Source of the DNA: Oscillospiraceae bacterium
Lineage (GTDB): Bacteria; Bacillota; Clostridia; Oscillospirales; Oscillospiraceae
Reading direction: 5' to 3'
NCBI GenBank assembly: GCA_021205095.1
Contig: JAJPYE010000039.1
Span: 1 to 64,000 of the forward strand
Length of the DNA stretch: 64,000 bases
In this document: one piece after another, positions 7,718 through 16,452 of the stretch
Layout of the letters: each line of letters opens with the position of its first letter
Position numbering within the stretch: the stretch's first letter is position 1
Notes under the pieces: model-generated
Databases searched by the model: none
Told to the model about the DNA's origin: nothing
The model's input: the letters and a program-made list of their open reading frames with translations, nothing else
Program-made: the position numbers and the translations under genes

Positions 7718-8710
7718 ATGGCTGTGAACGTGAAGGGACGTTCGTTTTTGACGCTTAAGGATTTCTCTTCGGAGGAAATAAAATATTTTTTGGATTTGGC
7801 CTGTGATTTGAAGCAAAAAAAGCGCAGCGGTATTCTGGGCGACACCCTGCGGGGCAAGAACATCGTGCTGCTGTTTGAAAAAACATCCACCCGCACCCGC
7901 TGCTCCTTTGAGGTAGCGGCGCGGGACGAAGGAGCCGGCGTCACCTACCTGGACATGAAAAGCTCCCAAATGGGAAAAAAGGAGTCCATCGAGGACACCG
8001 CCAGGGTGCTGGGCCGGTTTTTTGACGGCATCGAATACCGGGGCTATGAGCAGTCCCTGGTGGAGGATCTGGCCCACTTTTCCGGGGTGCCGGTGTTCAA
8101 TGGCCTGACGGATGTGGATCATCCCACCCAGGCATTGGCAGACATGATGACGCTGCTGGAGAACACAGCAAAGCCTCTGCGCCGGTGCAAGCTGGCGTTC
8201 TGCGGAGACACCCGGAATAACATGGCCTATGCGCTGATGTATGTTTGCGCCAAGCTGGGCGTGGATTACCTTGGCTGGGGGCCGCAGGAGCTGGCTCCGG
8301 CCCATGAAGTTATGGACTATTGCCGCGAGGTGGGAAGCCAGACCGGAGCAAGCATCCAGTTTTCCAGCGATTTGAAGGACATAAAGGGCGCGGACGCAGT
8401 TTATACGGACATATGGGCCTCCATGGGCGAGGAAGCGCTGATTCCCCAGCGGGTAGCGCTTCTGACGCCCTATCGGGTGACGGAGCAGGTGCTGGCGGCC
8501 ACGGAAAACCCGGACTGCATTTTCCTTCACTGCCTGCCCTCCTTCCACGACTTCGAGACAACCATGGCCAAGGAGCAGATGGCCCTGGGATACGACATCC
8601 GCGAGGTGACGGACGAGGTATTCCGCAGCCCCGCCAGCAAGGTGTTCGACCAGGCCGAAAACCGGCTGCACACCATCAAGTCCGTGCTTGTAGGGTGCAT
8701 CGGGCGGTAA
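7718..8710 (+). CDS. argF: ornithine carbamoyltransferase
   Basis: A 330-residue cytosolic enzyme making citrulline from ornithine and carbamoyl phosphate, in arginine biosynthesis or in the reverse catabolic direction. It has the carbamoyl-phosphate motif STRTR (in KTSTRTRCSFEVAA), HPTQALADMMTLLE, and the late HCLP motif (FLHCLPSFHD). ATG 7718 has AGGAGG 10 nt upstream; the earlier in-frame ATG at 7694 lacks one. No arc or other arg genes are adjacent, so biosynthetic (argF) versus catabolic (arcB) use is not settled by context. Confidence 0.9.
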   Translation: MAVNVKGRSFLTLKDFSSEEIKYFLDLACDLKQKKRSGILGDTLRGKNIVLLFEKTSTRTRCSFEVAARDEGAGVTYLDMKSSQMGKKESIEDTARVLGRFFDGIEYRGYEQSLVEDLAHFSGVPVFNGLTDVDHPTQALADMMTLLENTAKPLRRCKLAFCGDTRNNMAYALMYVCAKLGVDYLGWGPQELAPAHEVMDYCREVGSQTGASIQFSSDLKDIKGADAVYTDIWASMGEEALIPQRVALLTPYRVTEQVLAATENPDCIFLHCLPSFHDFETTMAKEQMALGYDIREVTDEVFRSPASKVFDQAENRLHTIKSVLVGCIGR

Positions 8711-8735
8711 ATCAAAAGCCTTTCAACAAAACAGA

Positions 8736-8768
8736 CAGCGCCGGTGGATTTCTCCACCGGCGCTGATT
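8736..8768. terminator. hairpin between argF and serS
   Basis: Thirteen-bp stem CAGCGCCGGTGGA / TCCACCGGCGCTG with a four-base loop, between convergent genes. T-rich tail on the plus side is short (ATTTAT). Confidence 0.7.
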
Positions 8769-8779
8769 TATAATGCCGT

Positions 8780-10084
8780 TTATTTTTCCGGCACAAGAAC
8801 GGTTTTGCCGCCCATATAGGGCTGCAACGGAGCCGGAACCAGAACGGTTCCATCGGCCTGCAGGTTGTTTTCCAGGAAGGCGATGAGCATACGGGGCGGG
8901 GCCACCACGGTATTGTTCAGGGTGTGGGCCAGATAGAGCTTTCCATCCGCCCCGCGAACCCGGATTTTCAGGCGGCGGGCCTGGGCGTCTCCCAGGTTAG
9001 AGCAGGAGCAGACCTCGAAATACTTCTGCTGCCGGGGACTCCACGCCTCGATGTCGCAGCTTTTTACCTTCAAATCGGCCAGGTCGCCGGAGCAGCACTC
9101 CAACTGACGAACGGGAATATCCAGAGAGCGGAACAGCTCCACGGAGTAGCGCCACATTTTTTCATACCAGGCCATGCTGTCCTCCGGCTTGCAGACGACA
9201 ATCATCTCTTGCTTTTCAAACTGATGGATGCGGTAAACGCCCCGTTCCTCGATGCCGTGGGCTCCTTTCTCCTTGCGGAAGCAGGGAGAATAGCTGGTAT
9301 AGGTGATGGGCAGAGAGGATTCCTCCAAAATCTGGTCGATGAAGGAGCCGATCATGGAGTGCTCGGAGGTACCGATCAGATATAAATCCTCTCCCTCGAT
9401 TTTATACATCATAGCGTCCATTTCCGCAAAGGACATAACGCCGGTGACAACGCTGGAGCGGATCATATAGGGAGGGATGTGATAGACAAACCCCCGGTCT
9501 ATCATGAAATCTCTCGCATACGCTAGAACGGCGGAGTGGAGCCGGGCGATGTCGCCCTTGAGATAATAAAACCCGTTTCCGGCCACCCGGCGGGCGGCGT
9601 CCAGATCCAGACCGTTGAAGCTCTCCATAATCTGCGTATGATAAGGTATTTCAAAATCCGGCACCGTGGGCTCCCCAAACCGGGCCAGCTCCACGTTGTG
9701 GGTATCGTCCGGCCCGATGGGAACAGAGGGGTCGATCATGTTGGGAATGACCAGCATCCGCTCCCGAAGCTGCTCCTCCAGCTCCGGCTCCAGCTTTTCC
9801 AACTCCGCCAGGCGGGCGGCCTGAGCGGCCACCTGGGCCTTCACCGATTCCGCCTCCTCCTTTTTAGAGGGGTCTTTTTTGGCCTGGCCCATCAGTACGC
9901 CGATCTGCTTCGAAAGGGCGTTTCGATTGGCCCGCAGCTCATTGGCCTCCGTTTTCGCAGCCCGGAGGCGTGCGTCCAGGTCAATGACCTCATCCACCAG
10001 GGGCAGCTTCTGCTCCTGGAACTTTTTTCTTATGTTTTCCTTAACCGCTTCGGGATTTTCCCGCACAAATTTAATATCAAGCAT
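8780..10084 (-). CDS. serS: seryl-tRNA synthetase
   Basis: A 434-residue class II aminoacyl-tRNA synthetase charging tRNA-Ser. It starts MLDIKFVRENPEAVKENI, has the N-terminal coiled-coil tRNA-binding arm (about residues 30-100, rich in Lys/Glu/Ala), motif 2 around FRKEKGAHG, and motif 3 near the C-terminus (TLNNTVVAPPRMLIAFLEN). The start codon overlaps the parB stop by 8 nt (ATGCTTGA), so it is translationally coupled to parB; GGGGAG lies about 10 nt upstream. Confidence 0.96.
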   Translation of the reverse strand: MLDIKFVRENPEAVKENIRKKFQEQKLPLVDEVIDLDARLRAAKTEANELRANRNALSKQIGVLMGQAKKDPSKKEEAESVKAQVAAQAARLAELEKLEPELEEQLRERMLVIPNMIDPSVPIGPDDTHNVELARFGEPTVPDFEIPYHTQIMESFNGLDLDAARRVAGNGFYYLKGDIARLHSAVLAYARDFMIDRGFVYHIPPYMIRSSVVTGVMSFAEMDAMMYKIEGEDLYLIGTSEHSMIGSFIDQILEESSLPITYTSYSPCFRKEKGAHGIEERGVYRIHQFEKQEMIVVCKPEDSMAWYEKMWRYSVELFRSLDIPVRQLECCSGDLADLKVKSCDIEAWSPRQQKYFEVCSCSNLGDAQARRLKIRVRGADGKLYLAHTLNNTVVAPPRMLIAFLENNLQADGTVLVPAPLQPYMGGKTVLVPEK

Positions 10085-10955
10085 TGTTTTTATCTCCCCT
10101 GTTCATTTCCTGCAATGTAAACAGCGCCGCCAGCAGGGCTTCCCGGTCGTCGGCCCCATAATATTCCAGCTCGATGCGGCCCTTTTTTCGGCCATCCACA
10201 ATATTGACCTTCCGACCCAAAGCCTGTCCAAGCTGTGCGCTGACATGGGCGGCGTAATCCACCTCCTGGGCCTTCTTGGGGCTTGGCTCCTTTGGAGCCT
10301 TCATCAGGGCGGCGGCCAGCGCCTCTGTCTGCCGGACGGAAAGCCCCTTTTCGATTACCTGCCGGGCCGCCTCCAACTGAACGGTTTTGTCCTGGATTGG
10401 CAAAAGCGCCCTGGCGTGGCCAGTGGTGAGCTGTCCCGCCTCCACCAGTTCCACAAGCTCCTTGGGAAGAGAGAGCAGCCGAAGGGCGTTTGCCACCGTT
10501 GGGCGGCTTTTCCCGACCTGCTGGCTGACCTGCTCCTGGGTCAGGCCAAAATCGTCCATCAGCGCCCGGTACCCTCTGGCCTCCTCCATGGGATTCAAGT
10601 CCTCCCGCTGAAGGTTTTCCACCAAAGCCAGCTCCTGCGCCTTTTGGTCGTCCGCTTCAATAATGCGGACAGGGATTTCCGTCAATCCCGCCATGCGGGC
10701 GGCCCGCCAGCGCCGTTCTCCGGCTATGATCTGGTAATAGCCTCCATCCAGCCGTCTCACCGTAATAGGCTGCAAAAGCCCGTGCTGTCCGATGGAATCC
10801 GCCAGCTCCTGGAGCAACGGCTCGTCAAAATTGGTTCGCGGCTGCCCGCTGCGGGGTTCCACCCGGCTTATGGGCAGCGTATCTGTTGGGGACAGGGCCG
10901 GGTCATCCCCGAACAAGGCTCCCAGGCCGGTTCCCAGTCCTTTTTTTGTCGCCAT
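10077..10955 (-). CDS. parB: ParB/Spo0J chromosome-partitioning protein
   Basis: A 292-residue DNA-binding CTPase that loads at parS and spreads. The N-terminus MATKKGLGTGLGALFGDD is the canonical ParA-contacting tail. The catalytic ParB motifs GERRWRAARMAG and the helix-turn-helix (LTQEQVSQQVGKSRPTVANALRLL) are visible. It works with ParA 12 nt upstream and the two parS sites at 11797-11848 in origin segregation. In spore formers Soj/Spo0J also affect sporulation timing. Confidence 0.95.
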   Translation of the reverse strand: MATKKGLGTGLGALFGDDPALSPTDTLPISRVEPRSGQPRTNFDEPLLQELADSIGQHGLLQPITVRRLDGGYYQIIAGERRWRAARMAGLTEIPVRIIEADDQKAQELALVENLQREDLNPMEEARGYRALMDDFGLTQEQVSQQVGKSRPTVANALRLLSLPKELVELVEAGQLTTGHARALLPIQDKTVQLEAARQVIEKGLSVRQTEALAAALMKAPKEPSPKKAQEVDYAAHVSAQLGQALGRKVNIVDGRKKGRIELEYYGADDREALLAALFTLQEMNRGDKNNA

Positions 10956-10967
10956 GCTTCTCCTCCC

Positions 10968-11735
10968 TTATAAATCCGTCACGTGGATGTGCTTGAAAAA
11001 TTCAATCGCCAGGCAGTCGTAGGCCGTGGCTCCTTTGGAAAGACGGTTGTAGGCCACCACTGGCTTTCCGTGGCTTGGAGCCTCAGCAATGCGCACATTC
11101 CGGGGGATGACCGTATCGAATACAGCCCGGCCAAAGTAATTCTCCACCTCTTTTGCCACCTGGCTGGAAAAGGAAAGCCGCTTGTCGTACATCGTCAGCA
11201 CAATGCCCTCAATTTTCAGCTCCGGGTTAATGCTTCGTTTCGTCAGCCGCATGGAGGTGATCAGATCCGTCAGTCCCTCCATGGCGTAAAACTCGCATTG
11301 GACGGGAATTAGCACGCCATCCGCCGCCGCCAGGGCGTTCAGCGTCAGCATACCCAACGAGGGCGGGCAATCAATCAATATGTACTCGTATTGCTCCTCC
11401 ACAGGCAGCAGCGCTTTTTTCAGCACTCGCTCCCGTTCCGGGGCCTCTACCAGCTCCACCGCCGCGCCGGACAGATTCAGGTTGGCGGGCAGCACGTCTC
11501 CATATTTGGTTTTCCTTATTGCCTCCTGAACAGGAACCTGATGTATCAGCACGTCGTAGAGGGTAGCCCCCTCCTGCTTGTCCACACCCATGCCCGTGGT
11601 GGCGTTTCCCTGGGGGTCGGAATCGATCAGCAATACGTTTCGATGCTTCTCCCGAATGGCGGCACACAGGTTGACGGCGGTAGTGGTCTTGCCCACGCCG
11701 CCTTTTTGATTTGCAATGCAGACAATGCGAGCCAT
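10968..11735 (-). CDS. parA: ParA/Soj chromosome-partitioning ATPase
   Basis: A 255-residue deviant-Walker ATPase. It has KGGVGKTTTAVNL (residues 10-22, signature lysine K10), DSDPQGNAT and the IDCPPSLGMLTLNAL block. It acts as a nucleoid-bound ATP switch moved by ParB-parS. AAAGGAGG precedes the start. It leads the parA-parB-serS operon, and its promoter abuts parS, which suggests autoregulation. Confidence 0.95.
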   Translation of the reverse strand: MARIVCIANQKGGVGKTTTAVNLCAAIREKHRNVLLIDSDPQGNATTGMGVDKQEGATLYDVLIHQVPVQEAIRKTKYGDVLPANLNLSGAAVELVEAPERERVLKKALLPVEEQYEYILIDCPPSLGMLTLNALAAADGVLIPVQCEFYAMEGLTDLITSMRLTKRSINPELKIEGIVLTMYDKRLSFSSQVAKEVENYFGRAVFDTVIPRNVRIAEAPSHGKPVVAYNRLSKGATAYDCLAIEFFKHIHVTDL

Positions 11736-11768
11736 AGGGTTTTGGCCTCCTTTGATTTTTCCTTCCCT

Positions 11769-11796
11769 ATTATAGCAGACTATTTGGGAATTTCAA
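11769..11796 (-). promoter_or_regulatory. promoter of the parA-parB-serS operon
   Basis: Minus-strand TTGAAA (11796-11791), 16-bp spacer, TATAAT (11774-11769). The -35 box touches the first parS site with no gap, so ParB loading could cover the promoter. Confidence 0.75.
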
Positions 11797-11812
11797 TGTT
11801 TCACGTGAAACA
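11797..11812. promoter_or_regulatory. parS: parS site 1
   Basis: Perfect 16-bp palindrome TGTTTCACGTGAAACA, the canonical ParB/Spo0J binding site. It lies 61 bp upstream of the parA start codon. Confidence 0.97.
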
Positions 11813-11832
11813 TTCTGTCGAAGGATTCCAAA

Positions 11833-11848
11833 TGTTTCACGTGAAACA
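11833..11848. promoter_or_regulatory. parS: parS site 2
   Basis: A second perfect copy of TGTTTCACGTGAAACA. Its start is 36 bp from the first site, leaving 20 bp between them. Two sites so close make a strong nucleation point. Confidence 0.97.
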
Positions 11849-11863
11849 GCTCCAGCCATGCAA

Positions 11864-11899
11864 ATAAAAAACGGGGACGCACATCCCCGTTTTTTATAA
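11864..11899. terminator. bidirectional terminator between par region and GH13 gene
   Basis: AAAAAACGGGGA / TCCCCGTTTTTT stem around a CGCACA loop, A-run on one side and T-run on the other. It would terminate transcription approaching from 3' of either flank. Confidence 0.8.
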
Positions 11900-11927
11900 A
11901 CACTTACAGTCTGCCTATTTGTGTAAG

Positions 11928-13463
11928 CTATTTCAGCACTACGCACGATTGCGGCGCAAGTGTAATTCCATTCTCTGTGGCTGCCTCTTCGCCGATCCCA
12001 TAAATCACAGCTCTTCCGCCCGTATCAACCAGCGCGTAAACCGTCTGTTCAGAGGGGTTCAGCGCGATGAGAATGTCGCCTCGGCGGTAGACACACGGAA
12101 GCTTCCCGCTCTCCGCATAGATGACATTGAAATCCGCATCCGCCTGGAGGTCTTCGTATGTATGACGCAAGGCAAGAAGCTCTCTCACTGTGTGGAGCAG
12201 GGACGCCTCATCCGCTTCCTGAGACGCCACATTGGGCGCGTCCTCCGACGTATCCACGGGAAGATAAAGCGCATCCGGCGGGCAGGTCGAAAATCCGGCG
12301 TCCTTTTCCCGGCTCCACTGCATAGGCGTGCGGGAGCCTGTGCGAAAATAGCCCCCCTCCTTCGTTGGAATCCTCTGATAGCGCATACCGATCTCGTCTC
12401 CATAATACAGAAACGGCACGCCGGGCATTGTGAACAGGAACGCATAAGCGATTTTCAGCTCCCTGTCACTGAGACTGTATTTCGGACGAAGCGTATCATG
12501 GTTACAGGTGAACATACTGATGTATCCGTCGCCCCTGGTGGCTTCATACATTGGCAGGTAATCACGCAAAAACCGCGTGATGTCCCCCTGTCCATCCATG
12601 CGGAAAAAGCTGTTATCCTCCCCGCTTTCGTAATCGCGAAGCAGCGAGTTATAGCCGTTTCCCCGGCGATTCAGATAAAAGTCCATGTGGAATCCAGCCT
12701 TCAGGGCAAGCGTTGGATTGCTCCATTCCGAGATGATGGCCGCCTCCGGGTATTCTGTATCCAGCATTTCACGAACATTTCTCCAAATTGTGCAGGTGCC
12801 GGTTTTGGCCGCATCGTCATTTTTCACCAGCGAATCCGCCATGTCCACGCGGAAACCGTCACAGCCATGATCCAGCCAGAAACGCATAACATCCTTCATC
12901 GCCTCCCGCGTGGCGATGCAGTCCGGGTGATCCATTGGAAGCTGCCATGGCTCCTTACATTCGTAAAAACCGTAATTCAGCGCGGGCTGAGATTTGAAGA
13001 AATTCAGTACATACACGCCGTCGCGCTCACATTCCCCGCCGATGTATGGGAACCCATATGCCGCCTCGAAGCAGCCGTTTGTCCAGATATAGCGGTTTGA
13101 ATATTCGTTTTTCTCCGCTTTGCCGCTCATTTTAAACCATACGTGTTCCTCCGAGGTATGACCAGGCACCAGATCCAGCAGCACATGCATATTGCGGCGA
13201 TGCGCCTCACCGAAGAGGCGATACAGATCGTTGTTTGTGCCATATCGCGGCGCGACCTTTTTGTAATCACGAACATCATAGCCCGCGTCCTTAAACGGCG
13301 AGTCAAAGCATGGATTGATCCACAGCGCGTTACAGCCAAGACCCTTGATGTAATCAAGCTTTTCGATGATTCCATTAAAATCGCCGATTCCGTCCCCGTT
13401 GGTGTCATAAAATGACTGCGGATAAATTTCATAAAACACCGCGTCTTTTAACCATTTTGGCAT
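11928..13463 (-). CDS. GH13 alpha-glucosidase/alpha-amylase-family enzyme
   Basis: A 511-residue cytosolic (no signal peptide) GH13 protein. It starts MPKWLKDAVFYEIYPQSFYD, then has a calcium-type loop DTNGDGIGDFNG, region II nucleophile aspartate in GFRVDMAD, region III acid in IISEWSNP and region IV NHD. These four blocks are the retaining alpha-glucan hydrolase/transferase core. The closest types are oligo-1,6-glucosidase, trehalose-6-phosphate hydrolase or sucrose phosphorylase-like; I cannot choose. GGAGGG before ATG 13463 fixes the start. A glycogen- or malto-oligosaccharide-derived substrate is likely. Confidence 0.88.
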   Translation of the reverse strand: MPKWLKDAVFYEIYPQSFYDTNGDGIGDFNGIIEKLDYIKGLGCNALWINPCFDSPFKDAGYDVRDYKKVAPRYGTNNDLYRLFGEAHRRNMHVLLDLVPGHTSEEHVWFKMSGKAEKNEYSNRYIWTNGCFEAAYGFPYIGGECERDGVYVLNFFKSQPALNYGFYECKEPWQLPMDHPDCIATREAMKDVMRFWLDHGCDGFRVDMADSLVKNDDAAKTGTCTIWRNVREMLDTEYPEAAIISEWSNPTLALKAGFHMDFYLNRRGNGYNSLLRDYESGEDNSFFRMDGQGDITRFLRDYLPMYEATRGDGYISMFTCNHDTLRPKYSLSDRELKIAYAFLFTMPGVPFLYYGDEIGMRYQRIPTKEGGYFRTGSRTPMQWSREKDAGFSTCPPDALYLPVDTSEDAPNVASQEADEASLLHTVRELLALRHTYEDLQADADFNVIYAESGKLPCVYRRGDILIALNPSEQTVYALVDTGGRAVIYGIGEEAATENGITLAPQSCVVLK

Positions 13464-13547
13464 TTTATTCCCTCCATGATGAGATTTATTAACGCAAATA
13501 TAGCACGCCCGCATTGAAATCGCAAGGGATGGCAAAAAAAGTTCACA

Positions 13548-14363
13548 TTATCCTACCAGCATATCCACATCCGTCACCGTCAGCCCTGGATGAAAGGCCA
13601 GATTCAAACCGTAGCCAATCAGCCTGCCGGCGTCCTTCACATATTGATCGATGCTTCTGGGGGTGACGATCAGCCCGTCTCCGGCGTCTACCACTGTGGG
13701 AACGCCCACGGCCAGCACCGGCACGCCCAACAGTCGGCAGGAAAGCTCCGCCCGGTCGTTTCCCACCCCGGAACCGGGTACAATGCCGCTGTCTGCAAGC
13801 TGTACCGTCCGACACAGCCGCTCCGAGGAACGGGCGGCAAGAGCGTCGATGACCACAACGGCCTGGGGCGACACGGCTCCGGCAACAGCGCGAACAACCT
13901 CCGCGCTCTCCATGCCGGTGGTGCCAAGCACCCCGGTTTGGCATATACTGACGGGCCGGAACATTGAAAACTCCTCCGGCATTTGCGCTTTCAAATGGCG
14001 GGTAGCCAGGGTGGAGGCCGCCGTTAAAGGCCCCACCGCGTCCGGGGTAATGCCCGGATTTCCCAGCCCCGCCACCAGAATGCCGTCCTTCGCCTGCATG
14101 GGCAGCAGATCCCTTATCCAGTCCGCCAGCAGCCTGACCGCACGGGGAAAGGCGTCCTCCTCCCGGCGAAAAAAGCCGGTTAAATCCATGGTGACGTATC
14201 GCCCTATTGGTTTACATAATTTTTTCTCTCCTTCCTTATCCAATATCTCCACATCCGTGATCTGAAAGCCGTCCCGCTGATACTGCCGACTTCTGACCCC
14301 GGCGAGCTGGCCTCCGCCCTGGGGCAGCTCCTCCGCCGCCAGATCTGTACGACATCCCGTCAT
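13548..14363 (-). CDS. gpr: germination protease GPR
   Basis: A 271-residue spore-core aspartic-type protease that degrades small acid-soluble proteins at germination. The N-terminus MTGCRTDLAAEEL carries the RTDLAxE pattern, and the body has VAGLGNPGITPDAVGPL, VLGTTGMESAEVVRAV and VVIDALAARS. It is shorter than the roughly 370-residue Bacillus form, as in many Clostridia. GAGGAGCG precedes ATG 14363. It is divergent from rpsT, the same neighbourhood as in many spore formers. It is the clearest marker in the window for endospore formation. Confidence 0.93.
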   Translation of the reverse strand: MTGCRTDLAAEELPQGGGQLAGVRSRQYQRDGFQITDVEILDKEGEKKLCKPIGRYVTMDLTGFFRREEDAFPRAVRLLADWIRDLLPMQAKDGILVAGLGNPGITPDAVGPLTAASTLATRHLKAQMPEEFSMFRPVSICQTGVLGTTGMESAEVVRAVAGAVSPQAVVVIDALAARSSERLCRTVQLADSGIVPGSGVGNDRAELSCRLLGVPVLAVGVPTVVDAGDGLIVTPRSIDQYVKDAGRLIGYGLNLAFHPGLTVTDVDMLVG

Positions 14364-14536
14364 GATTATCGCTCCTCTGCCTTGTTTTTCTTATTTTTCG
14401 CATCTGAAAATTTTTTATACCCACCGCTTCGAAAAGCCGGTGCACTGTCCATCCTCCCGCACAGGCCCGCAATATCTTGCGGTTTTCATCGCCAAAGGGC
14501 CATAGTCCTGGGATAGGGAAAAAAATGAAAAAAAGC

Positions 14537-14565
14537 TTGCAATTCAGGACGGAAATTGGTATAAT
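14537..14565 (+). promoter_or_regulatory. rpsT promoter
   Basis: TTGCAA (14537-14542), 17-bp spacer, TATAAT (14560-14565), 49 nt before the rpsT ATG. Near-consensus strength as expected for a ribosomal protein gene. The 14364-14536 stretch upstream holds no gene. Confidence 0.85.
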
Positions 14566-14614
14566 ACACTACTGCGGACATCATGTTCAGACTTTATAGA
14601 GGAGGTGCAAAACT

Positions 14615-14881
14615 ATGCCTAACATCAAGTCATCGGCCAAGAGGGATCAGCTTCAGAAAGCGGCAAACGCCCGCAACAAGGCAGCGAAATCCGCGCTGAA
14701 GACGGAGCTGAAAAAGTTTGACGCAGCAGTTGTCGCCGGTGATGGCGCACTGGCTGCCGAGACCTATAAAGCTGCCGTGAAGTCCGTTGACAAGGCGGCT
14801 TCCAAGGGCCTGATCCATAAGAACAACGCGGCCCACAAAAAATCCGCCATGGCCAAAAAGCTTAACGCCATCGCTCAGTAA
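14615..14881 (+). CDS. rpsT: 30S ribosomal protein S20
   Basis: An 88-residue, Lys/Ala-rich, all-helical protein beginning MPNIKSSAKRDQLQKAANARNKAAKS and ending in the conserved KGLIHKNNAAHKKSAMAKKLNAI motif. It binds 16S rRNA early in small-subunit assembly. GGAGGTG lies 7 nt before ATG. It is monocistronic between a strong promoter and a strong terminator. Confidence 0.98.
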   Translation: MPNIKSSAKRDQLQKAANARNKAAKSALKTELKKFDAAVVAGDGALAAETYKAAVKSVDKAASKGLIHKNNAAHKKSAMAKKLNAIAQ

Positions 14882-14901
14882 TGTGCATTATCCCAAAAAT
14901 C

Positions 14902-14940
14902 AACGGGGCTGTCTTCCAAATCGGAGGACAGCCCCGTTTT
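14902..14940 (+). terminator. rpsT terminator
   Basis: Stem AACGGGGCTGTC / GACAGCCCCGTT followed by TTT. It lies 20 nt after the rpsT stop. Confidence 0.9.
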
Positions 14941-15014
14941 CATTGCAGAAAGACAAAGCCCGGATCCCCACAGAAAGCGCTGTAGGAATCCGGGTTTTAT
15001 ACATTATAAGTAGG

Positions 15015-16118
15015 TTACTCCAGCGTCAGATCGCCGTCCTTGATCCAGCCTATCTTGCGGAACGCCAGTCCCAGCGCCCAGCAGATAACGGCAGGAAGGA
15101 CAATGCAAACCAGCGCCAGTCCGATCCAATCCATCGCGGTGGGCGTAATCGCCACAGCGCCGTTTGCGATGGCCGCCTCCGAAGGGCTGAGCCAGCCTGT
15201 CCAGATGCCGATGGGGCCGCACAGGCCGCAGGTACCCATGCCGGAGTTCACCGCCGCTCCGTTCATCTCCAGCTTAAACAAGCAGGTAGCCACAGGCCCG
15301 GTGATCGCGCTGGTGATGATGGGGGGAAGCCATATCCGCGGGTTTTTGATGATGTTGCCCATTTGCAGCATAGAGGTGCCAATCCCCTGACTGACCAGGC
15401 CGCCCCATCTGTTCTCCCGGAAGGACATAACAGCGAAGCCCACCATGTTGGCGCAGCATCCGGCCACCGCCGCGCCTCCCGCCAGGCCGGTCAGGGACAA
15501 GGCGGCGCATATGGCGGCGGAGCTGACCGGCAGCGTCAGCAGCACACCTACCACTACGGAAACGATGATTCCCATCCAGAAGGGCCGCAGCTCCGTCGCC
15601 AGCATAATGAGCTGACCGCACCAGCTCGCCGCCTTGCCAATGGGCGCGGCGATCAACCAGGCAATGCCAATGCCCACCATAATGGTGACAATAGGCGTGA
15701 CCAGGATGTCCACCTTCGTCTCCTTGGAGACCGCTTTGCCAAACTCTGCGGCCACAATAGCCACCACCAGCACTGCCAACGGCCCACCGGCCCCGCCCAG
15801 CGCATTGGTGGCAATGCCCACAGGAATCAAAGAGAACAGAACCAGCGGCGGAGCCTGCAGGGCATAGCCGATAGCCACCGCCATAGCCGGCCCGACCATG
15901 GCCGAGGCCAGGCCGCCGATGGTGTAGTCCGCGCCATTAACCGTCGCCACCGTGCAGGTCAAAAATCCAATGTGACACTGCTCGCCCAGCGTGTTCAGAA
16001 TGGTACCAATTAAAAGCGTGCAGAAAAGCCCCTGGGCCATAGCACCAAGGGCGTCTACCAGGTACCTCTGAACGGAGATCTCGATGTTCTTGCGTTTAAG
16101 AAAGGCTTTGAACTTCAT
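15015..16118 (-). CDS. PTS_EIIC_2-type membrane protein
   Basis: A 367-residue polytopic protein with about ten hydrophobic segments. It contains repeated Gly/Ala-rich helices such as TIGGLASAMVGPAMAVAIGYAL and VAGCCANMVGFAVMSFREN. This fits the PTS_EIIC_2 family, a lone EIIC-like group in Firmicutes without EIIA/EIIB domains. No PTS partner genes are nearby, so transported substrate and energy coupling are unknown; a regulatory or lipid/organic-acid role has not been excluded. The start is preceded by AGAGGAGAG. Confidence 0.75.
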   Translation of the reverse strand: MKFKAFLKRKNIEISVQRYLVDALGAMAQGLFCTLLIGTILNTLGEQCHIGFLTCTVATVNGADYTIGGLASAMVGPAMAVAIGYALQAPPLVLFSLIPVGIATNALGGAGGPLAVLVVAIVAAEFGKAVSKETKVDILVTPIVTIMVGIGIAWLIAAPIGKAASWCGQLIMLATELRPFWMGIIVSVVVGVLLTLPVSSAAICAALSLTGLAGGAAVAGCCANMVGFAVMSFRENRWGGLVSQGIGTSMLQMGNIIKNPRIWLPPIITSAITGPVATCLFKLEMNGAAVNSGMGTCGLCGPIGIWTGWLSPSEAAIANGAVAITPTAMDWIGLALVCIVLPAVICWALGLAFRKIGWIKDGDLTLE

Positions 16119-16300
16119 GGTAACTCTCCTCTTTTCATTTTTCCTGTCCTTCTCAGGAATATATTAGAGTTATTATACGCCCACCTAATACTCAACGCAA
16201 GGAAAGTTAATTAAATATCCAAATTTTTTCCAGTTTCACCCAGACACCCCCGTCCCGCCAAATCGAAGCCCAACGCAGTGGGTTCGATTTGGAAGCGAAG

Positions 16301-16360
16301 AAAACCTCTGACCGACGCGTGAGGCCGTGCAAGCACGGCCTCACCGTCTTCAGAGGTTTT
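16301..16360 (-). terminator. nested hairpin terminator, originally downstream of tRNA-Leu
   Basis: Outer stem AAAACCTCTGA / TCAGAGGTTTT encloses an inner stem TGAGGCCGTGC / GCACGGCCTCA. It sits just outside the left att copy. Before the prophage inserted, it would have followed the tRNA-Leu gene on the minus strand. The rest of 16119-16452 holds a second weak hairpin at 16260-16290 (AAATCGAA/TTCGATTT) and no gene. Confidence 0.7.
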
Positions 16361-16365
16361 CTGAG

Positions 16366-16392
16366 CTGGTGCCGGTGGTGGGACTTGAACCC
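16366..16392. repeat. left attachment-site copy (27-bp direct repeat)
   Basis: A 27-bp block beginning CTGGTGCCGGTGGTGGG, identical to 33586-33612. It corresponds to the CCA end, acceptor 3' strand and part of the T-arm of tRNA-Leu. Sequence diverges immediately after, so no full tRNA is present here. Confidence 0.93.
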
Positions 16393-16452
16393 GTAATTCG
16401 AGGGGCTAAAAACCATGTGTTTTCAATGGTTTGCGGATTTGTTGTAGCAATT

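Noticed and set aside
16260..16290. Hairpin AAATCGAA/TTCGATTT as an attachment or IS end
   Set aside because: It has no partner copy at the other prophage end and no transposase nearby; probably a weak terminator.
16366..16440. Possible second tRNA-Leu gene
   Set aside because: Only the 27-bp 3' end matches; anticodon, D-arm and 5' acceptor are absent, so it is an att copy.
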